DNA of 64,000 bases from Strigamia acuminata (lineage: Eukaryota > Arthropoda > Chilopoda > Geophilomorpha > Linotaeniidae). The notes below the pieces were generated by a model. That model was not told the DNA's origin, ran no database searches, and saw only the letters and a list, made by a program, of their open reading frames with translations. How positions within the stretch are numbered: position 1 is the first letter of the stretch; every line of letters begins with the position of its first letter. The position numbers and the translations under genes are program-made. Positions 33,182-45,888 of the stretch are shown here, in pieces. Where the stretch lies: positions 7,130,001 through 7,194,000 of the forward strand of contig OX442323.1 in the NCBI GenBank assembly GCA_949358305.1, read 5' to 3'.

Positions 33182-36100
33182 TCAAGACACTTGCAGTTTC
33201 TGAAAATTGCTAACCATGTCCAACACCTTAGATTTCGACCTTCCTGAATGTTTCGGAGTAGCCTGCAAAGAAAGAAAATTATTTCAAACAAAAAATTAAA
33301 TGCAAAAATTAGATTACTACAGTGGCGTAGCATTATGTCGCTAAGCTGAGAACTAAATGGATTTTCCACAAAATAATGCATTTTTGTTCAAAAATAATGC
33401 ATTTTTGTTCAAAGATAATGCATTTTTGTTCAAAAATAATGCATTTTTGTTCAAAAATAATGCATTTTTGTTCAAAAATAATGCATTTTTGTTCAAAAAT
33501 AATGCATTTTTGTTCAAAAATAATGCATTTTTGTTCAAAAATAATGCATTTTTGTTCAAAAATAATGCATTTTTGTTCAAAAATAATGCATTTTTGTTCA
33601 AAAATAATGCATTTTTGTTCAAAAATAATGCATTTTTGTTCAAAAATAATGCATTTTTGTTCAAAAATAATGCATTTTTGTTCAAAAATAATGCATTTTT
33701 GTTCAAAAATAATGCATTTTTGTTCAAAAATAATGCATTTTTGTTCAAAAATAATGCATTTCTGCACTAAAGTAATGCATTTTTGCACTTACTAATACAT
33801 TTTGCATAAGAAAAATGCATTTTTGAACTAAAAATAATATATTTTGCATTAAAAAAATGCATTTTTGCAGTAAAAAAGTGCATTTTTGCACTGAAATAAT
33901 GCATTTTTGCACAGAAATAATACACTTTTGCACTGAATAAATACATTTCTAGGCAAAAAATGCATTTTTGCACAGAATAAATGCATTTTTGCACAGAATA
34001 AATGCATTTTTGCACTGAATAAATGCATTTATGCACTAAATAAATGCATTTTTGCACTGAAATAATGCATTTTTGCACAGAAATAATACATTTTTGCACT
34101 GAATAAATGCATTTCTAGACAAAAAATGAACTTTTGCACTAAATAAATGCATTTTTGCACAGAAATAATACATTTTGCACTGAATAAATGCATTTCTTGA
34201 CAAAAAATGTACTTTTTGCAATAAAAAATGTACTTTTGCACTAAATAAATGCATTTTTGCACTGAAACAATGCATTTCTAGACAAAAAATGTATTTTTCA
34301 ATGCAAAATATTTGCATATTTGCAGCCGACGACTATTGCTCCACCACCGCAAACCCTGCAACTCATCTACCTGCATCATAATCGAAGGTTCCGCATGCCC
34401 ATTCCCCGTCACGTGTTGTTTTTCTCGCATTTCTCTTTGTTCCCGCCTTTGTTGTGCAATTCGCCTCCATTCAGGCATGTTTGCTCCACCCTCCATCTTT
34501 TCCCCATTTTTAGCTACAATCTCAATATTCGATGTGGCCATTGCGGATGAAGACGTGCTACAAACACGACTTCCGGGCGCACTCGCTGGTTCGGAACAAA
34601 ACGATTTGCTCATTTTATTACTCATTCCTCCTCGCACCGTCTCCACGTGTCGACCATTCACACCCTCGCCCGGAACAGGAGACTCCACCTCCACCTCCAC
34701 CTCCACCTCGATCTCCACCTCCACCTCGCTCGTCGCACCATGCTTCGGCTCCTTGTCCTTGATCTTCAAAGACCTTCTGTGAAACACCTTCAACAACTCC
34801 GACTCCCCGTCCTTTCCCCCGGAAACACTCCCCCGCACCAACCTAGCTCCCTCCCCGCCGCCATTCTCCACTTCCGCCTCCATCTTCTTCCGGAAACTCA
34901 ACTGCGGCGACGCCTCCAACGTCATAATCTCCGCTTGTGCGGGACAAGTGTTTCCTTCGGCGGCCGTGGGCCTCCGTTTGCTAACTTTTGGAGGGTCGAC
35001 TATCTTCGGCGTCGTCTGCGCACGCGTCTGCGCAGCGACCGGTTTCGCGCATTTTTCAGACGCTGACGTGTCCAAACTCGTCTTCCGAGCCGCATAAACG
35101 TCAATCTTCGACACCGAATCGCGTCTCGCTTGCTCCTTCTGCAAACTACTCGCGTCCGGCGTCTGTTTCGCCGCTTTCTTCGGCGTCTGGCCCGCGTCCG
35201 CCTTCTTGGACGACCAGAACCGACTCCCCGTCGCCTCGCTCGACTTGGCCGGCGCACATTTCACGTCGGGCGCCGGACTCGACTCCTTTTTGTTGCTGTA
35301 CCACGACAAAAGCGAACTCCTCTTCGAGTGCCTCTTCTGCTCCGACACCACCACCGGCGTCGGCGTCGGCGTCGGCGACGCGCTCTCCTTCCGCTCGCCG
35401 CTAAACGCCTTCTTCCTCAACCGCACCAGCTCCCCCTCGACCAACATGACGCCCGAATTGCCGCTCTCCTCGCCCGTGTCCAACGAAACGCTGTGCGCGA
35501 TCTTCACCGCCCCCGAATCCAACTTAGGCAGCGAGCCCGACAGGTGGCTCTTGGTCGGGGGGTGCCGGCTCGCGTCCAGATCCACCGGCACAACGTCCAG
35601 TGCCTTCGGTCCGAGCGACTCCAGCGATTTCGCGCTCAACGGCTTCGGTTTCGCGGGCCGCGCCGGTTTCCCGTCCTCGCCGTCCTGTTCTTTGCACCGG
35701 AAACTGCTCGACGACACCGGATGGAACGTCGACCTGGCGGTGATGCTCTGAATCATGGCCTTGACGTCGACGGACGCCTCCTGCGGGAAATCGGACTGGC
35801 GTCGGAACTCGCTCACGACGACCGGCTCGTCCTTCTCCTCAATGTCCGCCTCCGCGTCCACGTCGTCCTCGTCCTTCTTCTCCTTCTTCTTCTTGTTGCT
35901 CCTTCGCGAGCCCCAGAACCGACTGAAGAACGGACTGTCGTCCACCTTCTTCGCCTTCTCCTTCGCCTTCTCCTTCTGCGTCGCCTCCGTCTTCTTCTTC
36001 GACCCGAAACCGAACAAACCCGACGAACTTTCCTCCTTTTTCGCCGCCTTTTCCGGCTCGTTTCCGTTCACCTCGACCCAGTTCTTCGAGTCGTGCACGG

Positions 36101-39100
36101 CGACCCGGTACGACGGGTCCCGCTGCACCGTACGCCGCGTTTCCTCCGCCTCGCTAGCTACAACGCCGTTAGTTTGAACGCCTTTCGGCAGCGGCGGAAG
36201 GACTTTCTCCGGCTGGTTCACCCTCCGCAGCTGCTCGGGACTCGAGGTCGGCGACGAGGCGCTGCCGCGACTCAGCCTGTGTCGAACGGGGCTCGCCGAC
36301 CTCAGCAAATCCTCGGCCACCGCTTGACCGTTCTCCAGAAGACTGTGCGCTCGGTCCCTGCACGCGGGACTCGCCGTGCGCTCATCTTTCTTCGGCTCGC
36401 TTTGGTGGCCCCACGCCACGACCGTCGCGTGCATCTCGCGGCCTTCCATCGTCGACAGACTGTGCACTTTGTCCTTGCGGCTCTCCTCGTGTTCCCTGTG
36501 CGGGGACTCGGAGAACGTCCGCCGTCGAGGGTGCGCGGCTGCGTCGTCCGCTTTGGCGGCCGCCGACGAGCGCGCTCTGATGGACGCTTCCACATCCTGC
36601 GACGTCGGAAGCACTTTTTTGCGCGTCGGACTCGCACTCGCGGACAACGAGCCGGTGCTGTCCGACGTGGACATCACGCTGGACGCCCTCGAGACGCTGC
36701 CGGACGACCCGGCAGCTTCTGCGGACAAAAATCGAATGAATAAATTTACAATTTACAATTTACGATTTAAATTTACGTTCGCCGACGGAATGCCAACTCC
36801 TGTCGGGTGAAACCACTCGCATATCTTCGATGTCTTCCGGTGTGGCGGGAAGACTGGCCACTGTAAGCTGCTAAGACAACGTCAGGAAAAATTTGCAAAC
36901 CGACATTCATTTATTTTCTAATTTAATTTATTAATTACCTGTTGTAGTTTCCGATGTCTGCCGACAGCGTGCGTGCGTTTAGGCCTAACCGATATTTTGT
37001 GATGAGCGGCTTTGTGACTGAGCGGGAAAGCAGCGCCGTCTTCGCAGTCGCCATCTTTAAAAAAAAACAACCAAATAAATTGATTTTTCTCGTTTATTTT
37101 GATCGTTCGAGGCCCACCATGCCTTTCCGGCGGCAATTTCATGCGCGACGACAGCATAAGCGAGTCCTAAACGAGAAAAATGCGTTAATAAATCAATTTA
37201 GGGTTAACTTTTGCTCGTGTTTGACGGAACCTCGTCGGTTTCCGAGCTGCCCATGCTCAGCAAGCTGCCATCGCTGCACGTGCTCCTCGATTTGCCGCTC
37301 GTTTCTCTCAATCCCTGTCGAAGGACCTCGGCCGTCGTGGGACTCGTGCACGGACTGTGCGGTAAGCCGACGTCATCCTCGTCCGAATCGTGTTGAGGAT
37401 GGAGTCTGTCCATTAGTTCCTGCGGAAATAAATGTTTTTTAAATGTTAAATGTCACTCTAAATGCCACGACTTCCGGTGGTCACCTGCATCGCGAGGTTT
37501 TGTATGGATTGCGCATTGCGCATGTCATTTTCGCTGTTGTGTTCCGGGCTGAAGACACTGTCGTGAGACATGCTGAGTCCGGAGCCCAGGTGATTGGAAC
37601 CATTATTCGATCTGAAATATTGGAATAAAAAGTTTTTTTTTATTTTTTTTTATTTTTTTATATATATTTTTTGTGAAAAATGTACGAACCGGTTTCGTTC
37701 CTCGTCATCATCGGCACTCAATAACTCGCTGGTGGAACGTGATTTTAGAGAAGCCATGCTATTAGAGTCCTCATTTGGTCCATATTTTCTGCCGTTTTTT
37801 GACTTCCTTCGGAATATTCTCTTGACGGCACGTAATGGATGAAAACCGCCTTTTCTTTTCGCCTGAACTGAAATTTAGAAAGAAAAAATTAAAAATAGAA
37901 TTCAAAATAATTCAATTTACAATAAAAATCGGCAAAAATCAAGCAAAATCAGCAAAAATCAAGCAAAATCAGCTAAAAAAACAAAAACAATCAGCAAAAA
38001 TCAGCAAAAATCAGCAAAAATCAGCAAAAATCAAGCAAAATCAGCAAAAATCAAGCAAAATCAGCAAAAATCAAGCAAAATCAGCTAAAAAAAACAAAAA
38101 CAATCAACAAAAATCAGCGAAAAAACAGTAAAAATCAGTGGAAAAACAGTAAAAATCTAAAAAAAAACGTAAAAATCAGTGGAAAAACGTAAAAATCAGT
38201 GGAAAAACGTAAAAATCGGTAGTAAAACGTAAAAATCGGTGGAAAAACGTAAAAATCAGTGGAAAAACGTAAAAATCAGTGGAAAAACGTAAAAATCAGT
38301 GGAAAAACGTAAAAATCGGTAGTAAAACGTAAAAATCGGTGGAAAAACGTAAAAATCAGTGGAAAAACGTAAAAATCAGTGGAAAAACGTAAAAATCAGT
38401 GGAAAAACGTAAAAATCAGTGGAAAAACGTAAAAATCAGTGGAAAAACGTAAAAATCAGTGGAAAAACGTAAAAATCAGTGAAAAAACGTAAAAATCAGT
38501 GGATAAACGTAAAAATCAGTTGAAAAACGTAAAAATCATTCGAAAAACTGTCAAAATCAGTCAAAATCAACGAAAATCACCGAAAAATCACCATAAAAAC
38601 AAAGAAAAATCAATAACATCACCTCACCTGGCGAAACCTACCTCCGTCCACCTTCAACTAATTCTACTAATCACCTTTGACTAAAAACTCGTAAATAGGC
38701 CACCTACTTTCTAATTTCGGAAATATAATTCAAATCCACACCCTCAAACCACTCTACATAAAAAAATAATAATAATAATAAAAAAATAAAAAACCAAAAA
38801 CCAAAAGTTCAACAACTTCTCCGAATTTCACGAATAAAACGCAATTCTTGGCTGAGAAACCTCCGCTCGGCTCGCAAATTACACACAACTTTAAAGCTGA
38901 CCTCACCACAATAGACAATTGCACAAATTGAAGCCAAGAAATCTCAAACTCCGCTACCAACATCAGTTGCCAAACCAGAAAAACAAAACATGTCGTAAAA
39001 AACATATCATTTGCACTCGACTCCTTTCTTATCTTATCTCCCTCCAAATCTCACTACAAAGTACTCTTTTAAGCCTAATAACACCAGGAAGATATCAAAA

Positions 39101-41072
39101 ACATACATTTCAATTCCTTCAACCAAAAAAAATAAAAAAAAGCAAAAATAAATCCCAATTTTGCCTCACCTTCATTTAACTCAATCTCTCGAACATTCAC
39201 CTTTAAAACAATTCAAAAAATCAAGAAAACTCCATCCAAAACTGGTATCATTAGCATTTCTCGCTATAAATTAACTCAAAGCCCCAAACCAACGTCTAAA
39301 CGCACGAAAAATATTTTTTTTCCGTCTTATATCCCATTTTCCAATTACATCTAAGCTCGCTTTACGACATTCCGTCGTCAACGAACCTAATTAACTTCAA
39401 TTGTCTTGTCTGTCGCCCCCCAATAAAAATCCCGCACGCATTTCGACTTAATTCCCTCAAATCAAACACGAAAAAACAACAATAACCGTCACTCGAGCGC
39501 TTGACAGAACCCTGCAAGCTGCAATTGACCCATTCCGCCCACCTTGAGATAAGTGACACAAAAAACTCCACTTTTTCTTCACCAGCACGTGACAAACCCT
39601 ACAAAAGACATAGGAAGTGTCTTATTCCACCACCCCGTCCACCCGTCACTCATTCCAACCTAAACAATCAAACGAAACGACTTTGCACCGCCAAAACGAT
39701 AACAAAACGATAAAAAAAATTACATAACCAAAATAAAATTCTAAAAAAATATTTTTTCTTAAATTTTAATTTTAATTTGGAGCCACGAATCGAGCCAAAC
39801 ACATGTCTAGCAGGGTGGAGACCGCGAGCAACCTTCGAGCAACATGGCTCCCGTTCAAGGACCTTCAAATTATTCCTCGCAACACCGACGGGCGCGCGCT
39901 CTTCATCCAAATCAATAATTCCACTCAACGGGGCATTTACCCACTAAACATTAAAAACGAAAAAAAAGCAAAAGAAATAAAAAATAAACCCATCAGAAAA
40001 TACCATCAACAAGCAACTGGTTTTCCTAGCCGTATTCGTGCAAACTGCAGGTCAAAATCCGTAAACAAACGCACGAAAAGCGTTCGATTTCCACGCCAAA
40101 CCGCTCCGCACGTCCACAATCACGCTCGGGCGACACTCATCCACCAAACCCAGTCGTAAAACGGACCGATTCGTCGTCTTCGTCTTCGTTTTCGAGCACA
40201 CAATGGCGAGAACCAACAATTATTCACCACAGACGCTTTGCCTCGCGTGTGTTCTCTTCTCTTCTCTCCCTTTCCTTCCTTCTCCAGTTATCGATCCTGG
40301 TGACCGTACTGTACTACGTTTTCGCCGTGTGCAAGTGGGGGTGTTCGCGACTCTGCTAGGCACGACGAGGCGATAAACTCGAGGCACATCTTCGCAGTTA
40401 CAAGGTGTTGATACCGTGTGCTTGATAAGCCAAGCAAACGTGGGAAACGTGGGAAACATCGTCATCATAAAACAGTAGATAAATAACACGCGGATTAAAT
40501 TAGTTTTTGTTTTGTTTCGTTTTTTCCAAACAAAACGAATTGATATGAATTGGGAACAAAATCGGTGATCCTGAACTTGGCACGGTTTCAATTCGATTCA
40601 ATGTGTTTTAAATTAATAGAATTTGGTCATGTTGTTATATATATATATAAATATATACTTCCTTCGTCGAAAAACGTCGTTTTGGTTTTACCAGACCCGT
40701 TTTATCTCGTTATCGGACGAAATGTCGCCCATTTTGTGTACAAAATTATTTATTGAGTGCGGAAAACGAGTTTTTATCGGTTGTAAGAGGTTGAATTAAG
40801 TCAAATGGTGGGAGATACGATCGAAAAGTGTTGGATTAAGTGTAATATTTACCGAGAAACGAAGCGGCCGAGAGAAATAAACAATCGATCGATTGTCACG
40901 CGATTCAATTGAATAAAATTGAATAAAGCGATCTCTCGAGACGATTAAAAAGCGTCATTTTATGAGCTTTTGTTAACTTGCCTGAGTGAATGGACGTTTT
41001 CATTGATGGCGATGGCGACGGACCTGTGCGGTCGAATGTCACGGACCTATCCAGAGAGTTCGTGTAACTCAT
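33182..41072 (-). CDS. CRACD/KIAA1211-like disordered cytoskeletal protein
   Basis: Nine exons: 41072-40982, 37867-37690, 37611-37485, 37419-37231, 37166-37118, 37054-36939, 36867-36777, 36718-34371 and 33262-33182; 3270 coding bases, 1089 residues, every phase consistent. Features: basic FHPLRAVKRIFRRK, MSHDSVFSPE, LSHKAAHHKISVRPKR, a long Ser/Lys/Glu-rich disordered middle, MPEWRRIAQQRREQ, and a C-terminus ending SKVLDMVSNFQKLQVS. From memory, SHDS-x-F, the HK-x-x-V-P-K block and the C-terminal helix recall vertebrate CRACD, an inhibitor of actin capping protein. Intron 1 uses a GC donor. A leader intron probably precedes 41074. The gene model is strong; the family call is moderate. Confidence 0.7.
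33367..34310. repeat. 21-bp tandem array (ATGCATTTTTG core) in the last intron of the CRACD-like gene
   Basis: About 19 near-identical 21-bp units built on ATGCATTTTTGTTCAAAAAT are followed to 34310 by degenerate units such as ATGCATTTTTGCACTGAATA. The period is a multiple of three, so several frames on both strands stay open (NKNALFL, KIMHFCS); none is a gene. Confidence 0.95.
37925..38600. repeat. Tandem arrays in intron 1 of the CRACD-like gene
   Basis: Units of AAAATCAGCAAAAATCAAGC type (37925-38100) give way to about 20 copies of a 20-bp unit, AAAAATCAGTGGAAAAACGT (38150-38540), with occasional AATCGGTAG variants placed periodically. Confidence 0.92.
38601..40980. other. Rest of the first large intron of the CRACD-like gene
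   Basis: A-rich, C-rich sequence. 39.8-40.4 kb is less AT-rich and could hold an alternative promoter or leader exon, but I see no conserved frame. A (TA)n run lies near 40630. Confidence 0.4.
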
Positions 41073-41079
41073 TGCTGAA

Positions 41080-43860
41080 AATTAAAAAAATTTAAAAATT
41101 TAAAAAAAAAATTAAAAAAAAATTAATTTCCGGCCATTTTGGGTTGATTTTTCTTTAATATCCAATAAACGCGGGCTTAAAATACATACGGGTAACCTTG
41201 TACTGAATTACAAACCTGTTGGTGAACCGATTCTATTTGAGTCATTAAAAAAATTGGAAAAAAATGAAAAAAAATGGAAAAAATTATTTTTTTGGGCTAA
41301 TTTTGATGAAAGCAAGTGGCTACTCTGGCTAGTGATGAGCCTCGTTTTGACCCTTGGTTTTGCACACAATTCAAAACCATGCGAAGTAGGTTTAGGCCTA
41401 TCAGATTGCAGCCAGTTTCACCTTTATATACCTGAGCTTTTCATATGAAACAAACAATAGGCAAAGAAAATGCAATCTAAACATCTCCATTTACCTTTTA
41501 TATAATTTATTAAATAAGTATTGCGTATAGTGTTTCATTAAATAAAAAAGAGAAAAGGAATATATGGAGGTTCATGGAACCAAATGTTGATGTTTGCATT
41601 CGTGTGTTTTTATACAATACGGATAATCAAAAAGATCCCGTGAGAGAAATTTGTCAAGGTTCTCACAATTTTTTTTTTTTTTTTTTTTTTTTTTGCTAAA
41701 ATACACCGTCCATCTTAGATTTTTTTTATTTTCTTTTTTATGCGTTTAAAAATAAATAATTATCTGTGGAATGTTTTGGGGCCTACAAACCCAGTGTAAA
41801 GTAAACAAATGGCAACTTCCTTTTAACTTGATAAAAGAAACAAGAATTTTTGCTCTAATTTCGATTTCCACTTGGAAAAAAGCCAATAAAAAAATTTAAA
41901 AAACACAAAATAAACAAAATAAAACCAAAAAAAAACAGAAAAACCAAAAATAAAACAGAAATAAAAAAATAAAACACAAAAACAAAAAAAACAAAAAAAA
42001 AAACAGAAAAACACAAAATAAAAGAGAAAAACAAAAAATAAAACCAAAAAAAAACCCAAAAAAAACAGAAAAACAAGAAAAAAATAGAAAACAATAAAAA
42101 AAACAAGAAAAAACACCAAAAAAACCAAAAAAAAACCAAAACAAAACACATAAAGCACATATAAACCACGCGTAACATATCCACTTAAACCCCCAAAAAA
42201 CCAAACCCAAAACAACTTATTAAAAACAAATTAAAACTCGATCCCCATAACAGAAAACCGGCAAAACAACTTACCTCAAAGTCACACATGAGCTGTCCAG
42301 TAACCAAGCAGACCAAACGACTTTATCCACCCGAGAACCTCACCAAAACACGTGTGACGCACAATTTTTCCACCTCACCACACGGCCCACCACCGCGCAC
42401 AAACAAAATGTCACTCCTCCCAAACACCGCCGAAACAAACCCAAACACACGCTCTCCTTGACAAAACCACCACAAACTGCGACACCCAACCCAAGCCGCA
42501 ACAACACGTCGACCGTGGGCCGGTTTGCGTCGCTATGCGCTCCCACCCGCTCGGGGCTCCATTCCTCCACCTCGTCGCAAAGACTAACTTCCCGAACACA
42601 CTCCCGCCCATCGCGAGAAGAGATGAGAAGAGCAGTCCATTCGACACCGGCGCGAGGGACGATTCAGACTGGAAACAACAACAAAAAACATCAATGCATG
42701 GATGGGGCCTTGAAATGCGCAACAACTAGAGCAATCAAAAGGGATAAGGAAGTGGGTTACCTCAAAAAATTACATCCAAACTAATTCCTCATCGACTCAT
42801 CCATGAATATAATACATAAATACACACTTCGACGCCATTTTTTTAATTTTTCCCCAAAATGACGCAGCAATTTCAATTGACATTGAAAAAAATTAAAAAT
42901 AATGAAAATAATAAAAATAAGCCTCTCGCCCATTTTGAAATTAAAGATTATGCAATTACGTAATCGACATTTAATATCAACCTTCGAATATCCTGAGTAA
43001 CTAGACGGAATTAACAAACACAGATGTTTGTTACGTTACGCGCCATGTGTCACTTTCCACGAGTTTAATTCAATCGAAATTCCGTTCCCACCTCTTTGTT
43101 TCGGCGTGCGAGCGTAATTATGCGTTTTCCCAACTTATTTAGTGTTTATTTTCGTTGGTGAAGGTTAGGTGAGGAATTTGCACTCGCGGGGGTTCGGTTG
43201 GCGAGTGGATGGTGCGTGTGCGAGCTGGTCAAATGGTCGAGACATCATTTCTCTTTTTCCAACTCGGAAAACTTGTCTGGCAGCGGTCAGTGCACTTGTT
43301 TGGCGTAGGCTTCGGTCTTTCGCTCTGTTTTTGGGAGCCGAGGTAGGGGAAATAACCCTTTAGCTCGTGTCAAGGACAAACCCGATCGATTTTATGCGTT
43401 TACAACGCAGTCTGGCTCTCGCAAACTGCGTCTTTGCACTTGAAATCTCTGCAACCATTTAAATTTCATCAAATTTCATTAAAATTCATTAAAATTCACC
43501 GAAATTGTGACAAAATCTTGAGGAAATAATTTGAAAAATCAATTTTAGCGTCTAAAATATAAAGAGAACGTAAAAATTTGTACGCAAAACGAAATTTTAA
43601 TTTTTTTAAATTTTAAAAAATTTTAAAAAATTTTAAAATTTTAATTTTTGAAATTGTTTACGTTCGGATTTGATTTTTCCGTCGCCAGATGGCGGGAAAC
43701 AAAGGGCCGATTATTACTCTTTGTTTTTTAAATTCGTTTTCTAATCTTATCTGGCGATAGAAAGTTGATTTATCAGGAAATTATTATCCGTTTGCCAAGT
43801 ATGACTAACTTTCTTTTCTTCTTCAGACATAATTTGGGTTTGCTGCTTTGTTTTTCCTGG
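41080..43860. other. Intergenic DNA between the CRACD-like and UPF0462 genes
   Basis: A poly-T run sits at 41670-41695 and an extreme AAAAACA low-complexity tract at 41880-42210, which gives all-Phe minus-strand frames. A more GC-rich patch at 42330-42720 may be the CRACD-like gene's promoter or leader region. No gene is recognised. Confidence 0.45.
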
Positions 43861-43863
43861 ACA

Positions 43864-45534
43864 ATGTCCACTGAGGGATGCAATGATGTCCATGAGTGAG
43901 TACTAAAAGTTATAGGCCGTTGCTTATCTTCACCAATTTCCTTCTTCGCTGTTGCAGGTTGAGTTACTCGATTTCCCGAACGTGGGATGGCGAACCGGTG
44001 TCCCACGAGCCCGTGCACCTCGCACTCAAGGGCCCGATGAGTGATGGGCTGGAGTTGCACATTGCGGCCCCTTTTTTTGACGACTCGGACAGACCACCCG
44101 GTCAATCGGGGGGACCTGTATGGAAGCTGTGGGATTACGAAGGTATCCAATTAAATTGAATTAAATCGACTGAATTAAATTAAATGAAATCAACTGAATT
44201 AAATTAAATGAAATCAACTGAATTAAATTAAATGAAATCAACTGAATTAAATTAAATGAAATCAACTGAATTAAATTAAATGAAATCGACTGAATTAAAT
44301 TAAATTTTATTAAATCGACTGAATCAAATTAAATTTTATTAAATCGACTGAATCAAATTAAATTTTATTAAATCGACTCGACTGAATTAAATTAAATAAA
44401 AAAACGACTGAATTAAATTAAATTAAATCAACTGAATTAAATTAAATTAAATCAACGAATTAAATTAAATTAAATCAACTGAATTAAATTAAAACAAATT
44501 TAAATCGACTGAATTAAATTAAATTAAATCAACTGAATTAAATTATATTAAATCGACTAAATAAAATTAAATTTTATGAAACCGACTAAATTAAATTAAA
44601 TTGAATAAATTGAATCAAAACGCGTTCTTTTCTCATCCAGAAATAAGCGGTTCATAATATGACTCGATTAAATTAAGTTTAATTAAATCAACTAAATTTA
44701 ATTTAATTACCGAGAATCTAATAATTCATTTTTCGCAGTTGTCGAAGCGTTTTTTCTTGGCGATGACGACAACTATTTAGAGGTTGAAATTTCACCGTAT
44801 GTTTCGCAGTTTTAATTCATTTTTAATCGATTTTTAATTCCTTTTTGTTGTTTTAGGTTTGGGCACCACATTGTACTGCTTCTAAAAGGCAAAGGAAACG
44901 CTGTCAATGTATTATTATTATTAAATTAAATTAAATTAAATTTAATAATACATATTATTATTTTTTAAGTTCTGTCTCCCACTTGAAGTGACAACAACCA
45001 TAAACAACGAGGCCAAAACATGGACCGGAACAGCGCACATCCCATCCGCCTACTTCCCGAAAAACGTCACCAAATTCAACGCGTATTCAATCCACGGCAA
45101 AGACACAACCCGCACTTACATGGCCTTATACCCAGCCACAAAAGGACTCCACGAAGGACCAAACTTGTAATTACTACCCCCAAAAACACTCCCATAACCA
45201 ATTTCCTACGCTTTTCCCATCCAAAACCCCAAGCGCCATTACAACATCACCACCAACCCTCACCAGATGCCGCTGCCCGCTCGGTACCAACCACAAATGA
45301 CGTCAAAAATCCCTCCTAAGGTCAAACACCCCACCACAGTTATGGGAGTGTTAATATCACCTTTTATTACAACTTCCACAAATCCTTGTAACACATTTCT
45401 TATCGACTTCCAGCCATCGCCTAGAATACTTCCAAAGCATCGACTTCCAACAAGTACAACCACTCAACCCTTCAACACCACTCTCAACGCTCTGGTCAGT
45501 CAAACTGGACCCAGAAAAAGGCTGCAACCAATAA
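43864..45534 (+). CDS. UPF0462 protein (human C4orf33 homologue)
   Basis: Six exons: 43864-43895, 43958-44142, 44739-44796, 44857-44908, 44970-45166 and 45414-45534, 214 residues with perfect phase. The family is followed end to end: RTWDGEPVSHEPVHL, APFFDD, LWDYEVVEAFFL, YLEVEISPFGHHIVLLL, YFPKNVTKFNAYSIHG, then HRLEYFQSIDF. The biochemical role of UPF0462 is unknown; length is slightly above the 199 of the human protein. Intron 2 contains a tandem array. An AATAAA overlaps the stop and another lies at about 45605. Confidence 0.92.
44150..44620. repeat. Tandem repeat in intron 2 of the UPF0462 gene
   Basis: About 20 imperfect copies of a 22-24 bp unit of GAATTAAATTAAATGAAATC type. Confidence 0.9.
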
Positions 45535-45888
45535 AAACAAAACAAAAAATCCCCAACAACCTTGACACGTCACTCAAACTGCACTTTTTCCTCACCAAAC
45601 TCGTAATAAACGTCCCAATTTTTTTTCCCTCGCACTTGATGGCGCCACTTTACTCACGCAGCAAATCACGTGACTTGGGGGGTGGCGAGGGGGTCGAGGC
45701 GAGCGAGCGAGAGAGAGAAAGAGAAAAAGAGAGAATGAAGCGCGCGGTGGAGGTGGTGAGGAGCCAGTGATGGAGAGCGCCTTCCAACTGGTGGCTCCTC
45801 GCCCGAGGGTAGCGTGGGTCTGCAAAATCCATTCAGTTTGACCTGCACGTTCGATCAAATTGGAGCAACCGATCGCTCGTATCGCCGA
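45535..45888 (+). promoter_or_regulatory. Likely promoter and leader region of otopetrin gene 1
   Basis: A GC- and GA-rich stretch (GGCGAGCGAGCGAGAGAGAG) precedes the first ATG of the frame at 45889. The frame is open upstream to a stop at 45757 without an ATG. It could also include an unseen leader exon. Confidence 0.35.

Noticed and set aside
33333-33795. Overlapping 130-150 codon frames on both strands (NKNALFL, KIMHFCS, FEQKCII types)
   Set aside because: Generated by a 21-bp tandem array; the period is a multiple of three, so frames stay open in all copies.
33367-34310. CRISPR-like regular repeats
   Set aside because: Units are contiguous, without unique spacers, in a eukaryotic intron; it is an ordinary tandem array.
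35130-36743. 537-codon plus-strand open frame with many Arg and Leu
   Set aside because: It is antisense to the large GC-rich exon of the CRACD-like gene; its length follows from the codon composition of the real gene.
39668-39928. Minus-strand 86-codon frame in intron 1 of the CRACD-like gene
   Set aside because: No family resemblance and no convincing splice sites that would join it in frame.
41823-42215. Phe-rich minus-strand frames resembling membrane proteins
   Set aside because: Poly-A/AAAAACA low complexity read in reverse gives runs of Phe, Leu and Val.
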